From Nannocystis pusilla (GTDB lineage: Bacteria; Myxococcota_A; Polyangia; Nannocystales; Nannocystaceae), in NCBI RefSeq assembly GCF_020073745.1, contig NZ_JAIRAU010000015.1, forward strand, positions 1-64,000: 64,000 bases of DNA. Direction: 5' to 3'. Of this stretch, positions 10,713 to 25,032 are shown in pieces. Both the position numbers and the translations under genes were made by a program. How positions within the stretch are numbered: position 1 is the first letter of the stretch; every line of letters begins with the position of its first letter. Below the pieces are notes generated by a model that searched no databases, was not told the origin of the DNA, and saw only the letters and a list, made by a program, of their open reading frames with translations.

Positions 10713-11209
10713 CGACGAATCATTCCGAATCCACCAATCACGCCCGTTCCGCCGTCCACGCCAGCTTCGTCATCGAGCGGCTGATGCCCGCCACGCCCGC
10801 GCAGGTGTTCGCGGCCTTCGCCGAGCCGGAGGCCAAGGCGCGGTGGTTCGTCGGGCCGCCCGGTCAGTGGAAGAAGCTGGTGCGCGAGCTCGACTTCCGC
10901 GTCGGCGGGCGCGAGCGAGTGTCGGGCGCGTTCGCCAACGGCACGGTGTCGACCTTCGACTGCCGCTACCACGACATCGTCGCCGACGAGCGCATCCTCT
11001 ATACCTACGACATGCTGCTCGACGAGCGCCGGATCTCGGTGTCGCTGTCGACGCTGCAGCTGCGGGCCGAGGGCGCCGGGACGCGCATGCACTACACCGA
11101 GCAGGTGGTGTTCCTCGACGGCTACGACGACGGCGGCAGCCGCGAGCGCGGGACGCAGAAGCTGTTCGACCAGGTGGAGGCGTGGCTGCGCGGGCAGCCC
11201 GTGGCGTGA
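10709..11209 (+). CDS. SRPBCC / AHSA1-domain protein
   Basis: This 166-aa protein belongs to the activator-of-Hsp90-ATPase-like branch of the START/SRPBCC fold. It begins with the ASFVIERLMPATPAQVFAAF pattern, then WFVGPPGQW, FRVGGRERVSG and a C-terminal FDQVEAWL helix. These proteins carry a hydrophobic ligand pocket, but no substrate can be inferred here. It overlaps the ArsR-family gene by 4 bp, a very common bacterial pairing whose role is poorly defined. Confidence 0.9.
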   Translation: MTTNHSESTNHARSAVHASFVIERLMPATPAQVFAAFAEPEAKARWFVGPPGQWKKLVRELDFRVGGRERVSGAFANGTVSTFDCRYHDIVADERILYTYDMLLDERRISVSLSTLQLRAEGAGTRMHYTEQVVFLDGYDDGGSRERGTQKLFDQVEAWLRGQPVA

Positions 11210-11407
11210 GCGCGGTGGGGTCGCGCCGGGTGGAGCGCGTGGTGGCGGTGGTGGGGTGCGGATGGGGTGGATCCGGATGTGGGTGAGGTGGTGGGTCGGT
11301 GGGGTGGCGCCGCGCGGGAGCGCAAGGCGCGAGTCGGCCGCACGGCCGTGGATCGCGGGCGCGATTGCGCGTACAAGATCCACGGCCGCCGAGGCGGCGA
11401 GGCGACG

Positions 11408-12046
11408 ATGGCGACGCGACCGCTCCCTTACGACACCGATGCCGCGGCGACGCACCTGCGCCGCAGCCACAAGGCGATGAAGAAGCTCGTCGATCGCCTC
11501 GGTCCGATCACGCTGCGGCGCGAGGCCGGGGCGAGCCCGTACGGGGCGCTGGCGCGATCGATCGTGTTCCAGCAGCTCGCGGGCGCGGCGGCGTCGACGA
11601 TCTACGGCCGGGCCTGTCAGCTCGGCGAGGGCGGCAAATTCCCCGAGCCGGCGGCGCTGCTGGCGTTGCCGGCCGAGCGGCTGCGCGCCGCCGGGCTGTC
11701 GGCCGGGAAGCAAGCTGCCCTGAAGGACCTGGCCCAAAAGACACTCGATGGCGTGGTCCCGACGCTGCGCGCGCTGTCGCGGATGGACGACCAGACGATC
11801 ATCGACCGGCTGACGGAGGTCCGCGGGATCGGCCGCTGGACGGTCGAGATGATGCTGATCTTCCGCCTCGGTCGGCCCGACGTGTGGCCGGTCGGCGACT
11901 TCGCGGTCCGCAAGGGCTACGCGCAGACGTTCGGGCTGGCCGAGTCGCCGACGCAGCGCGAGCTCGATGCGCTGGGTGAGCCGTTCTCGCCGTACCGCAG
12001 CGCGGCGGCCTGGTACTTCTGGCGCTCGCTCGACACGCAGACGTGA
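11408..12046 (+). CDS. DNA-3-methyladenine glycosylase (AlkA-like, HhH-GPD)
   Basis: This 212-aa base-excision-repair enzyme has SIVFQQLAGAAASTIY at the start of the HhH-GPD domain, the helix-hairpin-helix EVRGIGRWTVEMML, and the catalytic Asp in WPVGDFAVRKG. It lacks the N-terminal AlkA_N domain, as in short AlkA homologues. It should excise alkylated purines. The ATG at 11408 was chosen because sequence upstream of it is low-complexity and non-conserved. A GGTGG-rich stretch lies between it and the AHSA1 gene. Confidence 0.9.
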   Translation: MATRPLPYDTDAAATHLRRSHKAMKKLVDRLGPITLRREAGASPYGALARSIVFQQLAGAAASTIYGRACQLGEGGKFPEPAALLALPAERLRAAGLSAGKQAALKDLAQKTLDGVVPTLRALSRMDDQTIIDRLTEVRGIGRWTVEMMLIFRLGRPDVWPVGDFAVRKGYAQTFGLAESPTQRELDALGEPFSPYRSAAAWYFWRSLDTQT

Positions 12047-12089
12047 GGCGCTCGGGCGTCCGACGCTCGACGGCTCGCCGGCTCAGGTC

Positions 12090-12428
12090 TCACTCGCCGA
12101 GGCCGAGGCGGCGGCGGACGCGGGCGGCGAGGTCGCGGGCGCGGCCGGCGGGACCGAGCGCGCGGGGCGGAGCGGCGCCGGCGAGGGCCTCGGGCGCGAC
12201 CTGGCGCTTGCGACCTGTCCGAAAGGACGTGCTCGCAAGGGCAGGTGCCTGCAGCAGCAGCTTGACCAGGGCGGTGACCAGCTCGACGGGGCTGTCGGCG
12301 CGGACCTCGAGGCCGACCTTGCCCGACGGATCTTCGGCGGCGCCGCGCGCGACCGTGCGCGTGCCGTCGGAGCGGACCTCGATGACGATCCGGCTGACGA
12401 TCGGGAGATCCTCGTCGGCGCTGCTCAT
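12090..12428 (-). CDS. hypothetical protein with in-frame repeat array
   Basis: I recognise no family for this 112-aa protein. The N-terminal half (SSADEDLPIVSRIVIEVRSD, then GLEVRADSPVELVTALVKLL) looks like a small folded alpha/beta unit. The C-terminal half is basic and Ala/Arg-rich. A four-unit decamer array at 12197-12248 encodes the junction. It lies downstream of and convergent with the AlkA-like gene, and the start is an ATG. Confidence 0.65.
   Translation of the reverse strand: MSSADEDLPIVSRIVIEVRSDGTRTVARGAAEDPSGKVGLEVRADSPVELVTALVKLLLQAPALASTSFRTGRKRQVAPEALAGAAPPRALGPAGRARDLAARVRRRLGLGE
12197..12248. repeat. 14-bp-period decamer array, 4 units, in frame in a CDS
   Basis: Cores CCTG, CCTG, CGTG and CAGG begin at 12200, 12214, 12228 and 12242, exactly 14 bp apart, inside the 12090-12428 gene. 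Confidence 0.85.
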
Positions 12429-12545
12429 GGCGGCAACCTAGCACGTCGGCTGCGCGGGCGCCCCCGCGCCGTGCGCGTGCAGCGAGCTGTGCCGATCGTG
12501 ACGTCGATGCGATCGTCGCGAAAGGCTGCGCGGGCGATCGATGGC

Positions 12546-13112
12546 TCAGCTCCGCGGGCCCTTGTAGAAGATGTCGCAGCGCACCGTGTACTTGCGGCCG
12601 GTGGCCACCGCGCGGTCCTCGTAGAGGTGGCGGTGCTGAAACAGCACGCCGAGGCCGGTGCGGGGCAGCACGGTCTGTTCGAGCTGCAAGAAGTGAGTCT
12701 CGCCGCCGGTGAAATCCTCGTTGAGGTGGACGATGAAGGTCAGCAGGCTGCGCTCGTCGTCGGCGCGGACGAAGGCGCCGTCGTAGTGGGGAGCGAAGCG
12801 CTCGCCGGGGTCGTAGCGGTAGCAGCGGAGGCGCTCGACGGGGCCGAGGATGGTCATGGCGCCGACCTGCGGCGGCACCGCGGGACGGACGCGCTCGAAC
12901 AGCAGCGAGGCGAGCGCGGGGTCGTCGATGCACACGCGCTTGCCGGTGTCGAGCTCGGGTCGCAGCACCGGACCGCGCAGCCTGGTGACGGGCGTCGGCG
13001 TGGGACCGAGAGACTCGATGCGATCGATCAGCGCGGCGCACTCGCTGGGCGTGAGTACGTCGTCGACGGTCCAGACCGGCGGGTGTGACAGGTCCAGCGA
13101 TCGGTGGTACAC
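12546..13112 (-). CDS. 2-oxoglutarate/Fe(II) oxygenase (prolyl 4-hydroxylase-like)
   Basis: This 188-aa protein is a P4H-type dioxygenase. The iron ligands are probably HYD in RFAPHYDGAF and a His in FQHRHLYEDRAV, with an Arg in GRKYTVRCDIFYK that would bind 2-oxoglutarate. GGETHF matches the jelly-roll strand of the family. The GTG at 13112 is the likely start, because sequence further upstream overlaps the divergent redoxin gene. The target, protein or small molecule, is unknown. Confidence 0.85.
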   Translation of the reverse strand: MYHRSLDLSHPPVWTVDDVLTPSECAALIDRIESLGPTPTPVTRLRGPVLRPELDTGKRVCIDDPALASLLFERVRPAVPPQVGAMTILGPVERLRCYRYDPGERFAPHYDGAFVRADDERSLLTFIVHLNEDFTGGETHFLQLEQTVLPRTGLGVLFQHRHLYEDRAVATGRKYTVRCDIFYKGPRS

Positions 13113-13152
13113 CGGCCCAGGATACGCAAAGAGCGCCACCCAGGAGCCTGCC

Positions 13153-13863
13153 GTGACCCCGCGAACCTTGCTCGCCCTCGCCCTCGCCCTGACCGCCTGC
13201 GACGGCGCAAAACCGCCGCAGGCGGCCGAAACGCCGAACAAGACGCCGCCCGCGGGCGGCGAGGCCAAGACCCCGCCGCCCCCGGAGTCCGCGCCCAGTC
13301 CGCTGGCCGATCCGTCGGCGGTGGCCGCGATCGGCAAGCCGGCGCCCGACTTCACGCTGGCGACGGCCGACGGCAAGACGGTCAAGCTGTCCGACCTGCG
13401 CGGCAAGACGGTGGTGCTCGAGTGGTTCAACCCCGAGTGCCCGTTCGTCAAGGCGGCCCACGACGCCGGCCCGCTCAAGGAGCTGGCGGCGAAGACGACG
13501 GCCGCGTCGCCGACGGTCGCGTGGCTGGCGATCAACTCCGGCGCGCCGGGCAAGCAGGGCCACGGCGCGGAGGTCAACCTGGCCGCCGCCAAGACCTGGT
13601 CGCTGGCGCACCCGATCCTGCTCGATGAGACAGGTGCGGTCGGGCACGCCTACGGGGCCACCAATACCCCGCACATGTACATCGTCGACGCCGAGGGGGC
13701 GCTGGTCTACCGCGGCGGCCTCGACAACGCGCCGATGGGCGAGCCCGACGGCGGTACGCGGGTGGCGCTGTTCGAGGACGCGCTGGCTGCCGTGCTGGCC
13801 GGCAAGCCGGTCGCCACCGCCGACACGCGCGCGTGGGGCTGCACGGTCAAGTACGCCAAGTGA
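13153..13863 (+). CDS. redoxin-domain lipoprotein
   Basis: This 236-aa exported protein begins with a short signal ending LALALTAC (lipobox), then a Pro/Ala linker and an AhpC/TSA-Redoxin domain (KPAPDFTLATADGKTVKLSD, LEWFNPECPFV, THPMYIVD-like TPHMYIVD). Only one Cys is present at the active-site position (NPECPF) rather than a CxxC pair. A second Cys lies near the C-terminus (AWGCTV). It resembles envelope peroxiredoxin-like proteins more than thiol reductases such as TlpA. The GTG start is 40 bp from the divergent oxygenase. Confidence 0.85.
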   Translation: MTPRTLLALALALTACDGAKPPQAAETPNKTPPAGGEAKTPPPPESAPSPLADPSAVAAIGKPAPDFTLATADGKTVKLSDLRGKTVVLEWFNPECPFVKAAHDAGPLKELAAKTTAASPTVAWLAINSGAPGKQGHGAEVNLAAAKTWSLAHPILLDETGAVGHAYGATNTPHMYIVDAEGALVYRGGLDNAPMGEPDGGTRVALFEDALAAVLAGKPVATADTRAWGCTVKYAK

Positions 13864-14011
13864 CGGCTGTCCTTCGGGGCAGGTGACGCGCCGGCCGAGC
13901 ACACGCTCGCCGGCGCTTCGCTTTCGCGGGCGATGGGGTCAGTCAGCGGCTGTCCCTTCGGACAGGGGCGCAAGGACATGTTCTGGAGGGCATGTCCGAT
14001 GCGACATGTCC
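13863..14011. repeat. decamer pair plus a five-unit 14-bp array
   Basis: A pair at 13866 (GCTG) and 13880 (CAGG) is followed by five cores at 13949, 13963, 13977, 13991 and 14005 (GCTG, CAGG, CATG, CATG, CATG). Every step in the array is exactly 14 bp. CTGTCC-CTTC-GGACAG at 13950-13965 is a perfect hairpin. The array lies between the convergent redoxin and MopE-like genes. Confidence 0.9.
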
Positions 14012-14080
14012 GGACGCACAGACGCGAACGGCGCGGGCCCTGGAGGGCGCCGCGCCGCGGGACGGGCAGGAGCCGCCGGC

Positions 14081-14824
14081 TCACTTGCTCTTGAGCTTGG
14101 CGGCCTCCTCGGCGGTGAGGCAGCGGTCGTCGACGACGTTGTTGCAGTCGTCGTCGACGTTGTTGCAGATCTCCTGGCTCGGCTGGACGTTGGCGACGCA
14201 CTGGATGCGGCCGCCGAGGCACTGCATGAGGCCGGGGGCGCAGGCGCCGGGCTTGCCGGTCTGGCAGGGGACGCCGGTGCCGGCGATGTCCTCGTCGATC
14301 TGGCCGTCGCAGTCGTTGTCCTCGCCGTCGCAGACCTCGGCCTTGATGGCCGGCGGCGGAGCGTCACACGTGGCGCCGAGGCCGTCGGGGTTGCACTTCC
14401 ATACGCCCGAGGACTTGCACTCGCCCTTGCCGATGGTGCAGGTGGCGCCCTCGCGCTCGAAGTCGTTGTCGACGATGCCGTCGCAGTCGTCGTCCTTGCG
14501 GTTGCAGAGCTCCTTGACCGGCGTCACCTGGCCGGTGCACTGACCCCAGATCGCGTCGTCGCTGCAGGTGCGCGTGCCGTCCTTGCAGAGGCCGCGGCCA
14601 GAGGTGCCCTGCGGGCCGTCGTAGCAGGACTCTAGGATCTTCGGCTTGCACTGCGCGGGCTTGCTGCCGGCGGAGTTGAGCTCCTCGAGCAGCCGCTGCC
14701 GCTCGAGGTTCTGGTCGGTATTGGCGCACGCGCCGACAAAGGCGCCGATCGCGAGCCCGGCGAGGCATCCGCTGCGGAGGATCCCAGTGCCGAAAGCGAA
14801 AAAGGACGCTGCGGGGTTTCCCAT
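14081..14824 (-). CDS. MopE-like Cys/Asp repeat lipoprotein
   Basis: This 247-aa surface or periplasmic protein has a signal ending FVGAC (lipobox) and three copies of the C-[ND]-x-x-D-[ND]-D-C-[DN]-x-x-[IV]-D-[DE] motif (CNRKDDDCDGIVDND, CDGEDNDCDGQIDED and CNNVDDDCNNVVDD), matching the putative metal-binding repeat of MopE-type proteins common in myxobacteria. Further paired Cys residues suggest disulfides. It probably binds Ca or Cu; the function is unknown. The start ATG is close to the divergent LapA-like gene. Confidence 0.88.
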   Translation of the reverse strand: MGNPAASFFAFGTGILRSGCLAGLAIGAFVGACANTDQNLERQRLLEELNSAGSKPAQCKPKILESCYDGPQGTSGRGLCKDGTRTCSDDAIWGQCTGQVTPVKELCNRKDDDCDGIVDNDFEREGATCTIGKGECKSSGVWKCNPDGLGATCDAPPPAIKAEVCDGEDNDCDGQIDEDIAGTGVPCQTGKPGACAPGLMQCLGGRIQCVANVQPSQEICNNVDDDCNNVVDDRCLTAEEAAKLKSK

Positions 14825-14866
14825 GGCCGGGACTATACACCCCCTGTTATCATCCGCCGCACGAAA

Positions 14867-15340
14867 GTGTCCCTGCTGGGCAAAGTCTACCTCCTGGTCA
14901 GCCTCATCCTGCTCGCGCTGGGCCTCGTGTGGACGATCGCCACGCTGGGCGCCAACACCGGATGGGTCGAGGTGGTGCTCTGGTTGCCCGCCGGCGATCT
15001 TTCGCCGTCGCTCGTCCGCCGCCGCTTCGAAGTCCACAGCGCGGCGCTGCTGGCCGGTTGGGTCGCCACGGGCGCTTTGCTGGCGCTCTCGGCCATCCGC
15101 GCGCCGTTCAAGATCCGCGCTGCGGCGATCGCGCAACGACGCACCCGCGAACTCGAGCGCGAGGTGCTCGAGCTCCGCACGTTGCCTCTGCGACAGGAGG
15201 ACGAGGACGAATTGCTGGCCCGCGAGGCCCACCTCAGCGACACGCGCCGACCCGTGATGCTCGGGACGTCGGCGCAGAGCATGGCGGCGCCTCGCGCCTG
15301 GTCGGGACCGCAGCCGCGGCGCGAAGGGGACGTCGGGTGA
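14867..15340 (+). CDS. LapA-like two-helix membrane protein
   Basis: This 157-aa protein has one membrane helix at residues 5-27, a short loop with LPAGDLSP, a second helix at about 60-78, and then a charged helical segment (RRTRELEREVLELR) that could form a coiled coil. This is the layout of LapA/YciS-like proteins. The next gene is a LapB-like TPR protein with a rubredoxin-like knuckle, and the lapA-lapB pairing supports the call. In E. coli this pair controls LPS synthesis through LpxC. The start is GTG and the stop overlaps the next GTG. Confidence 0.6.
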   Translation: MSLLGKVYLLVSLILLALGLVWTIATLGANTGWVEVVLWLPAGDLSPSLVRRRFEVHSAALLAGWVATGALLALSAIRAPFKIRAAAIAQRRTRELEREVLELRTLPLRQEDEDELLAREAHLSDTRRPVMLGTSAQSMAAPRAWSGPQPRREGDVG

Positions 15341-16518
15341 GCGAGGTGCTGGCGATCGTCGCCGCGGCGCTGGCCGGCGGCGGGCTCGGGGTGGCCCTGG
15401 CGTGGTGGCGCCTGGCGCCGCGACGCGAGGCGATCGAGCGGCTGGCCCGCCGCGGTCACGTGGTCCACGAGTTGGCCGAAGGCGACGTCGAGAACGTGGC
15501 CGAGGAGCTCGAGCGGATCGCCGAGGCCGAACCGAACGACGCCAGCGTGTTCCTCGCCCTGGCGGCCCTCGACCGCCGGCGCGGCCGCGTCGAGCGGGCC
15601 AAGGCGCTGCACCGCACCGTGCTGGCGTCGGCCGATCTGCCGCCCGAGCTGCGGGTCGCCGGGCTGGTCGGGCTCGGGCGCGATCTGCTGGCTCAGGGCA
15701 ACGAGCAGGCGGCCGTGGGGGCGCTGACGCGGGCGATCAGTCTGGCACCGCGGTCGGTGGCGACGCTCGAGTCGCTGGCGCAGGCGCTCGAGCAGGCGGG
15801 GGCGTGGGAGCGCGCGGCGGCGGCGTGGGAGCGGCACGAGAAGCTGGCGCCGGCGCGGCGACGGAGGCAATCGCGGATCGGTCGCGGCCACGCGGTCGCG
15901 GGTCAGGCCCTGGCGGCGCTGCACGAAGGCGATCCCCGGAAGGCGCGCAAGCTGGTCGACCGGGCGCTCGAGCTGGCGCCCGACAGCGGGCACGTCTGGA
16001 CGGCCCGGGCCCGCATCGACGCGGCCGCCGGCGAGCGCGAGCAGGCGCTGGAGGCCTGGCAGCGGGCGTGGGAGCTGGCGCCCGCGGGCGCGCACGCGCT
16101 GACGGCCGAGGCCTGGTCGTGGGCGGTCGAGGAGGGGGCGCAGGACGAACTGCTCGAGCGCATGCAGGCGAGCTTGCGCACGGCGAGCGCGAGCAGCCTC
16201 GTGGTGGCGCTGGCCGAGCGTGTGGCCCGGCGTGAGCCGGAGCAGGCGGCCGGGGCGCTCGAACGGGTCGCGTCGCGCTCCCCCGCGGCGGCGCTCGGCC
16301 TGATACGCTTGCGCCTCGCCCAGGGGCCGCGCGATTCGGCCCCTGGCGTCTCCGTCCGCGACGCCGCGATGAAAGACATCACGCCCCCCACGCTCGTGTG
16401 CCGGCAGTGCGCCGCGCCGATGGTCAGGTTCGGCTTCCGCTGCAGCTGCGGGGCCTGGGACAGCGCCGTCGCGGTCGAAGACTTGAGCCCGCGCACCAGC
16501 AGCAGGAGCCGGGCATGA
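15337..16518 (+). CDS. LapB-like TPR protein with C-terminal zinc knuckle
   Basis: This 393-aa protein has an N-terminal membrane anchor (VLAIVAAALAGGGLGVALAW), a long run of TPR-like helical pairs, and a C-terminal rubredoxin-type Cys set (CRQC at about residue 357, then CSC and GAW). That order matches LapB/YciM, the cytoplasmic-face adaptor that coordinates LPS synthesis with LpxC turnover. It is translationally coupled to the LapA-like gene upstream (GTGA) and to the transporter downstream (ATGA). Confidence 0.8.
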   Translation: MSEVLAIVAAALAGGGLGVALAWWRLAPRREAIERLARRGHVVHELAEGDVENVAEELERIAEAEPNDASVFLALAALDRRRGRVERAKALHRTVLASADLPPELRVAGLVGLGRDLLAQGNEQAAVGALTRAISLAPRSVATLESLAQALEQAGAWERAAAAWERHEKLAPARRRRQSRIGRGHAVAGQALAALHEGDPRKARKLVDRALELAPDSGHVWTARARIDAAAGEREQALEAWQRAWELAPAGAHALTAEAWSWAVEEGAQDELLERMQASLRTASASSLVVALAERVARREPEQAAGALERVASRSPAAALGLIRLRLAQGPRDSAPGVSVRDAAMKDITPPTLVCRQCAAPMVRFGFRCSCGAWDSAVAVEDLSPRTSSRSRA

Positions 16519-17908
16519 CCGAACCGACGCCGCCGTCGCGCCGCCGCGAGCTGCTCGCATCGATCGGGCAGTTCCTCCGGCTGTGGGGCTTCCTGCTGTT
16601 CCCGGTGCTCCTCGCGATCGTGTTCCGCGAGGTGATGGTCCCGTTCGTGTTCGCGTTCGCCCTGGCGTACCTGATGGCGCCGGTGATCAACCGGATGCAG
16701 GTCCGGCTCGGACGTGTCCTTTCGGTCATCCTCGTCTATCTGTCGCTGTTCGGCCTGATGACGGCGTTCCTGACGCTGTTCCTGCCGGCGCTGGTGCAGG
16801 ACTTCTCGCGCCTGCGCGACACGGCGCCGGCGGCGATCGAGTACCTCGACGAGAACGTGCTGCCGCAGGCGTCGCGGTGGGTCGACGGCTCGCTCGGCAC
16901 GCTCCACCAGCTCGACGAGGCGGCGCTGGCGACCGCGCCGCCGGAGCCGCCGAAGAAGTCGGAGCTGCTCGCGCGGCCCAACGGCGACGGCTCGTGGTCG
17001 ATCAGCCTCGAGGGCGCGCACCTCAGCATCTCGGAGGCGGGCGACGGCCGCTACGACATCGCGGCCCCGAGCTCGACCGAGGAGAAGAAGCTGACCGACA
17101 CCCTGCGCAAGCTGGTGATGTCGAAGGGCACCGAGTACACCGGCCAGATCGCGGGGTTCTTGCGCAGCCTGGTCAGCGGGGTCACGACGTTCCTCACCAA
17201 CTTCACGATCACGCTGATGCTCGCGGCGTTCATCCTCGTCAACCCGCAGCGGGTGATGGGGTTCGTGCGGGCGATGGTGCCGATCCAGCACCGCCGCACC
17301 TACGACGAGATCACGGGGCTGCTCGACGTCGGCCTCGCCGGGGTCATCCGCGGCCAGCTGCTGATCTGCCTCGTCAACGGGGTGCTGACCTACATCGGCC
17401 TCGTCATCTTCGACATCAAGTACAGCTTCTTGCTGGCGGTGGTGGCGGCGGCGTTCAGCCTGGTGCCGATCTTCGGCACCATCATCTCGTCGATCCCGAT
17501 CCTGCTGGTGGCGCTGGTGTCGAACGAGGCGGGCCTGGCGTTCGGGCCGCCGCTGCTGATGCTGGCGTGGATCGCCGGCATCCACCTGCTCGAGGCCAAC
17601 GTGTTCAACCCGAAGATCATCGGCGACGCGGCGCACATGCACCCGGTGGTCGTGATCTTCGCGCTGCTGGCCGGTGAGCACGTGTACGGGCTGACCGGGG
17701 CGCTGCTGGCGGCGCCGGTGGCGAGCATGCTGCAGACGCTGTTCCTGTTCGCGTTCCGGCGCTCGCGCTACCACCACGGGCCGAGCACGTCGGGCGACGT
17801 GGTGCCGGCGATGCAGTCGGTGACGACCTCGGTCGACGTGTCGCGCGTGGCGGCCGACTCGGGCAGCTTCGCCGGCGACAGCGGCTCGTCGGACCGCTTC
17901 CCCGGGCC

Positions 17909-17912
<4 letters not shown>
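16515..17912 (+). CDS. AI-2E family transporter (TqsA/PerM-like)
   Basis: This 465-aa polytopic protein has paired N-terminal helices, a soluble insert at about residues 110-215, and the family C-terminal signature with FSLVPIFGTIISSIPILLV, then NVFNPKIIGD and HPVVVIFALLAGE. Members were named for autoinducer-2 export, but many have other or unknown substrates. A Ser/Thr-rich hydrophilic tail of about 45 residues follows the last helix. It is coupled by overlapping codons to LapB-like and to the giant regulator downstream. Confidence 0.87.
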
Positions 17913-23176
<5,264 letters not shown>

Positions 23177-23372
23177 GCGGCCTGCGCGGGCGAGGGCGGG
23201 TCGCCAACCATGTTGGCAGGATGGCCTCCCTTCGGCATCGCAGTTGCGGGGCAGCCGGTCTTTATCCAGCGATCTCGGAGCATCGGGGTTGGTGCAAGGT
23301 TTGCAAAATGCGATGGTGGTCGCAGACCCACGGCCTCGCCCGTGCGTCGGCAACCGCTCGGAGTATCGGTCC

Positions 23373-23804
23373 ATGCCCTTCCGCGCCATCCTCGTCGCTG
23401 CCCTGGCGGTCCTGAGCGCCTGCAACACGCACCTCGTCGGGCGCACCGACAGCCCGTTCACCGGCCAGTTCGGCATCTCCGTGCCGGTGCCGCCGCCGAG
23501 CCTCAAGGCGGCCCCGGTGCAATACTTCGACGTGCAGGGGAACCTCGACGTCGAGGACCCGGTGGTCGACACGCGGGTGTTCCTCTACGACCGTTCGAGC
23601 GGGCGCGGCTTCTTCGTCTACGCCGACCAGTACGGCGAGTTCGAGTTCAGCGCCGTCAAGCTCGACCTCACCGACAACTGCCTCGAGGTTTGGTCCGAAG
23701 AGCCAGGTCCTGACGGACAGGCGAGCCGACACACCTTCTACGTCGCCGACATCGATGCGGACGACAAGACGGTCGTGACGATGGAGCTGGCGGAGGAGTG
23801 CTGA
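23373..23804 (+). CDS. hypothetical lipoprotein
   Basis: This is a 143-aa protein with a signal MPFRAILVAALAVLSAC (lipobox LSAC). The mature part is acidic and strand-rich (SVPVPPPSLKAAPVQYFDV, then VDTRVFLYDRSSGRGFFVY), suggesting a small beta domain on the periplasmic face or outer membrane. No family is recognised. The ATG at 23373 is chosen because it starts the signal peptide directly. It follows the sigma-54 activator by 196 bp and may be independently transcribed. Confidence 0.75.
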   Translation: MPFRAILVAALAVLSACNTHLVGRTDSPFTGQFGISVPVPPPSLKAAPVQYFDVQGNLDVEDPVVDTRVFLYDRSSGRGFFVYADQYGEFEFSAVKLDLTDNCLEVWSEEPGPDGQASRHTFYVADIDADDKTVVTMELAEEC

Positions 23805-23839
23805 GGACGAGACCGAGGGCCGCCTGAGCGGCGGCCGTG

Positions 23840-23965
23840 CCGGCTGGCCTGAAGGGCAGGTCGTACGGAGGCCGCAGCGCGCGGATGTGTCAGCGGGCTT
23901 GCTCGGTCTGTCTCGCGTCGACGCCTCGTCGACGCCCGACGTAGGCTGGCCCGAGGGACAGGTCG
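23840..23965. repeat. two decamer pairs with a shared flank
   Basis: Pairs GCTG/CAGG begin at 23843/23857 and 23945/23959. Both are followed by TCGTACG, so they form a direct repeat about 102 bp apart in the convergent gap. Confidence 0.8.
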
Positions 23966-23985
23966 TACGCGGGCGGAAAACGCGA

Positions 23986-24012
23986 AGGCCCGTCAGCGGG
24001 GCTGACGGGCCT
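23986..24012 (-). terminator. rho-independent-like terminator of the OM barrel operon
   Basis: A perfect 11-bp stem AGGCCCGTCAG with its complement closes a 5-nt loop. Reading on the minus strand, it is followed by TCGCGTTTT. It lies 28 bp beyond the stop of the 24040 gene. Confidence 0.75.
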
Positions 24013-24039
24013 GTGTCGGGGCTCGAGCGCGGCGGGCGC

Positions 24040-25020
24040 TTACTTGGCGCCGGCCGGCTTGTTGCCGCCGATCTTGAGCTGCGAGCGCTTGGCCTTCGGC
24101 GGGAAGTAGAACGTGACGCCGAGCGAGAACATCACGTTGTGGTTCCAGTTGGCGTCCTGCTTGTCGACCTTCGGCGGCACGTCCGTGGTGGTCGCGTTGA
24201 GGCCGGCCGCGTTGTTGTAGGTCATGATGTCGTGGACATCGAGGTTGAGCGAGGCGAAGTCGGCGAGGAAGATGTTGACGCCGCCGCCGAAGCTCGGACC
24301 GACCTTGATGCCCGTGTCGGCCTTGACCGGGTGCAGGTAACACTCGCGGTTGGTGTCGCCGTTCATCTCGAGGCAGTAGGTGGCCGGGTTGCTCAAGTCG
24401 GTGTTGAGGCCGAGCAACTCCGAGGTCGACTTCGCGTTCGGGTAGTGGCGACCGAAGTTGGCCAGGCCGAGGCCGGCGAACAGGTACATGTCGTACTCGG
24501 TAAAGATGCCCGAGAACAGGCCCAGCTTGCCGCTGAAGGGCTTGAACACGACGTCGAAGCTGGCCAGCCAGTTGTTGCGGGTGAGGCCCGACTGGAAGTC
24601 GTGGAGCAGCGGCGCGGGGCTGTTGAAGTCGGAGAGCTGTCGTTTCGGCGCCAGCGACTGGTTCTCCTCGCTCATCGGCGGGATGCCGCGCGGGAGGCCG
24701 CCGGACTCGTCGTTGAGCGCCTTGAGCAGCTTGGCGTCGCGGTTGATCACGCCGTACGCGAACTTCGCCTGGATGCCGATCCAGTCGGTGAAGTCGAAGT
24801 GCAGCTTGCCGCCCGCGTAGCCCTTGTGGACGAAGGTCTGCGACAGGCTCATGCCGACGAAGGGCGTGATGCCGAAGCGAAGCTTACGCAGCTCGAGCTT
24901 GCGGACGACGACCGGCTTGCCCTCGAGCGGGCTCTTCCGCTTGGCCTGCGCGGTGTCGGGGAGCAGCGTAACGGCGACCAGGGATGCCGCCAGAACAGTG
25001 AGCGATCGAATCCTGTGCAT
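24040..25020 (-). CDS. outer membrane beta-barrel protein (myxobacterial type)
   Basis: This 326-aa protein has a cleavable signal peptide (hydrophobic VLAASLVAVTLLPDTAQA). It is followed by alternating amphipathic strands (RFGITPFVGMSLSQTF, WLASFDVVFKPFSGKLGLF) and ends in a strand with aromatic residues (NVMFSLGVTFYFPP). A conserved core resembles the outer-membrane beta-barrel domain found in tandem pairs in myxobacteria. It follows its paralogue at 25033 by 12 bp, so they form an operon ended by the terminator at 23986-24012. A structural or motility-related role is possible but unproven. Confidence 0.82.
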   Translation of the reverse strand: MHRIRSLTVLAASLVAVTLLPDTAQAKRKSPLEGKPVVVRKLELRKLRFGITPFVGMSLSQTFVHKGYAGGKLHFDFTDWIGIQAKFAYGVINRDAKLLKALNDESGGLPRGIPPMSEENQSLAPKRQLSDFNSPAPLLHDFQSGLTRNNWLASFDVVFKPFSGKLGLFSGIFTEYDMYLFAGLGLANFGRHYPNAKSTSELLGLNTDLSNPATYCLEMNGDTNRECYLHPVKADTGIKVGPSFGGGVNIFLADFASLNLDVHDIMTYNNAAGLNATTTDVPPKVDKQDANWNHNVMFSLGVTFYFPPKAKRSQLKIGGNKPAGAK

Positions 25021-25032
25021 GTCGAGGTGCTC

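Noticed and set aside
11210..11400. GGTGG-rich run as a possible G-quadruplex
   Set aside because: The GG runs are frequent throughout this GC-rich genome and nothing links this one to a function.
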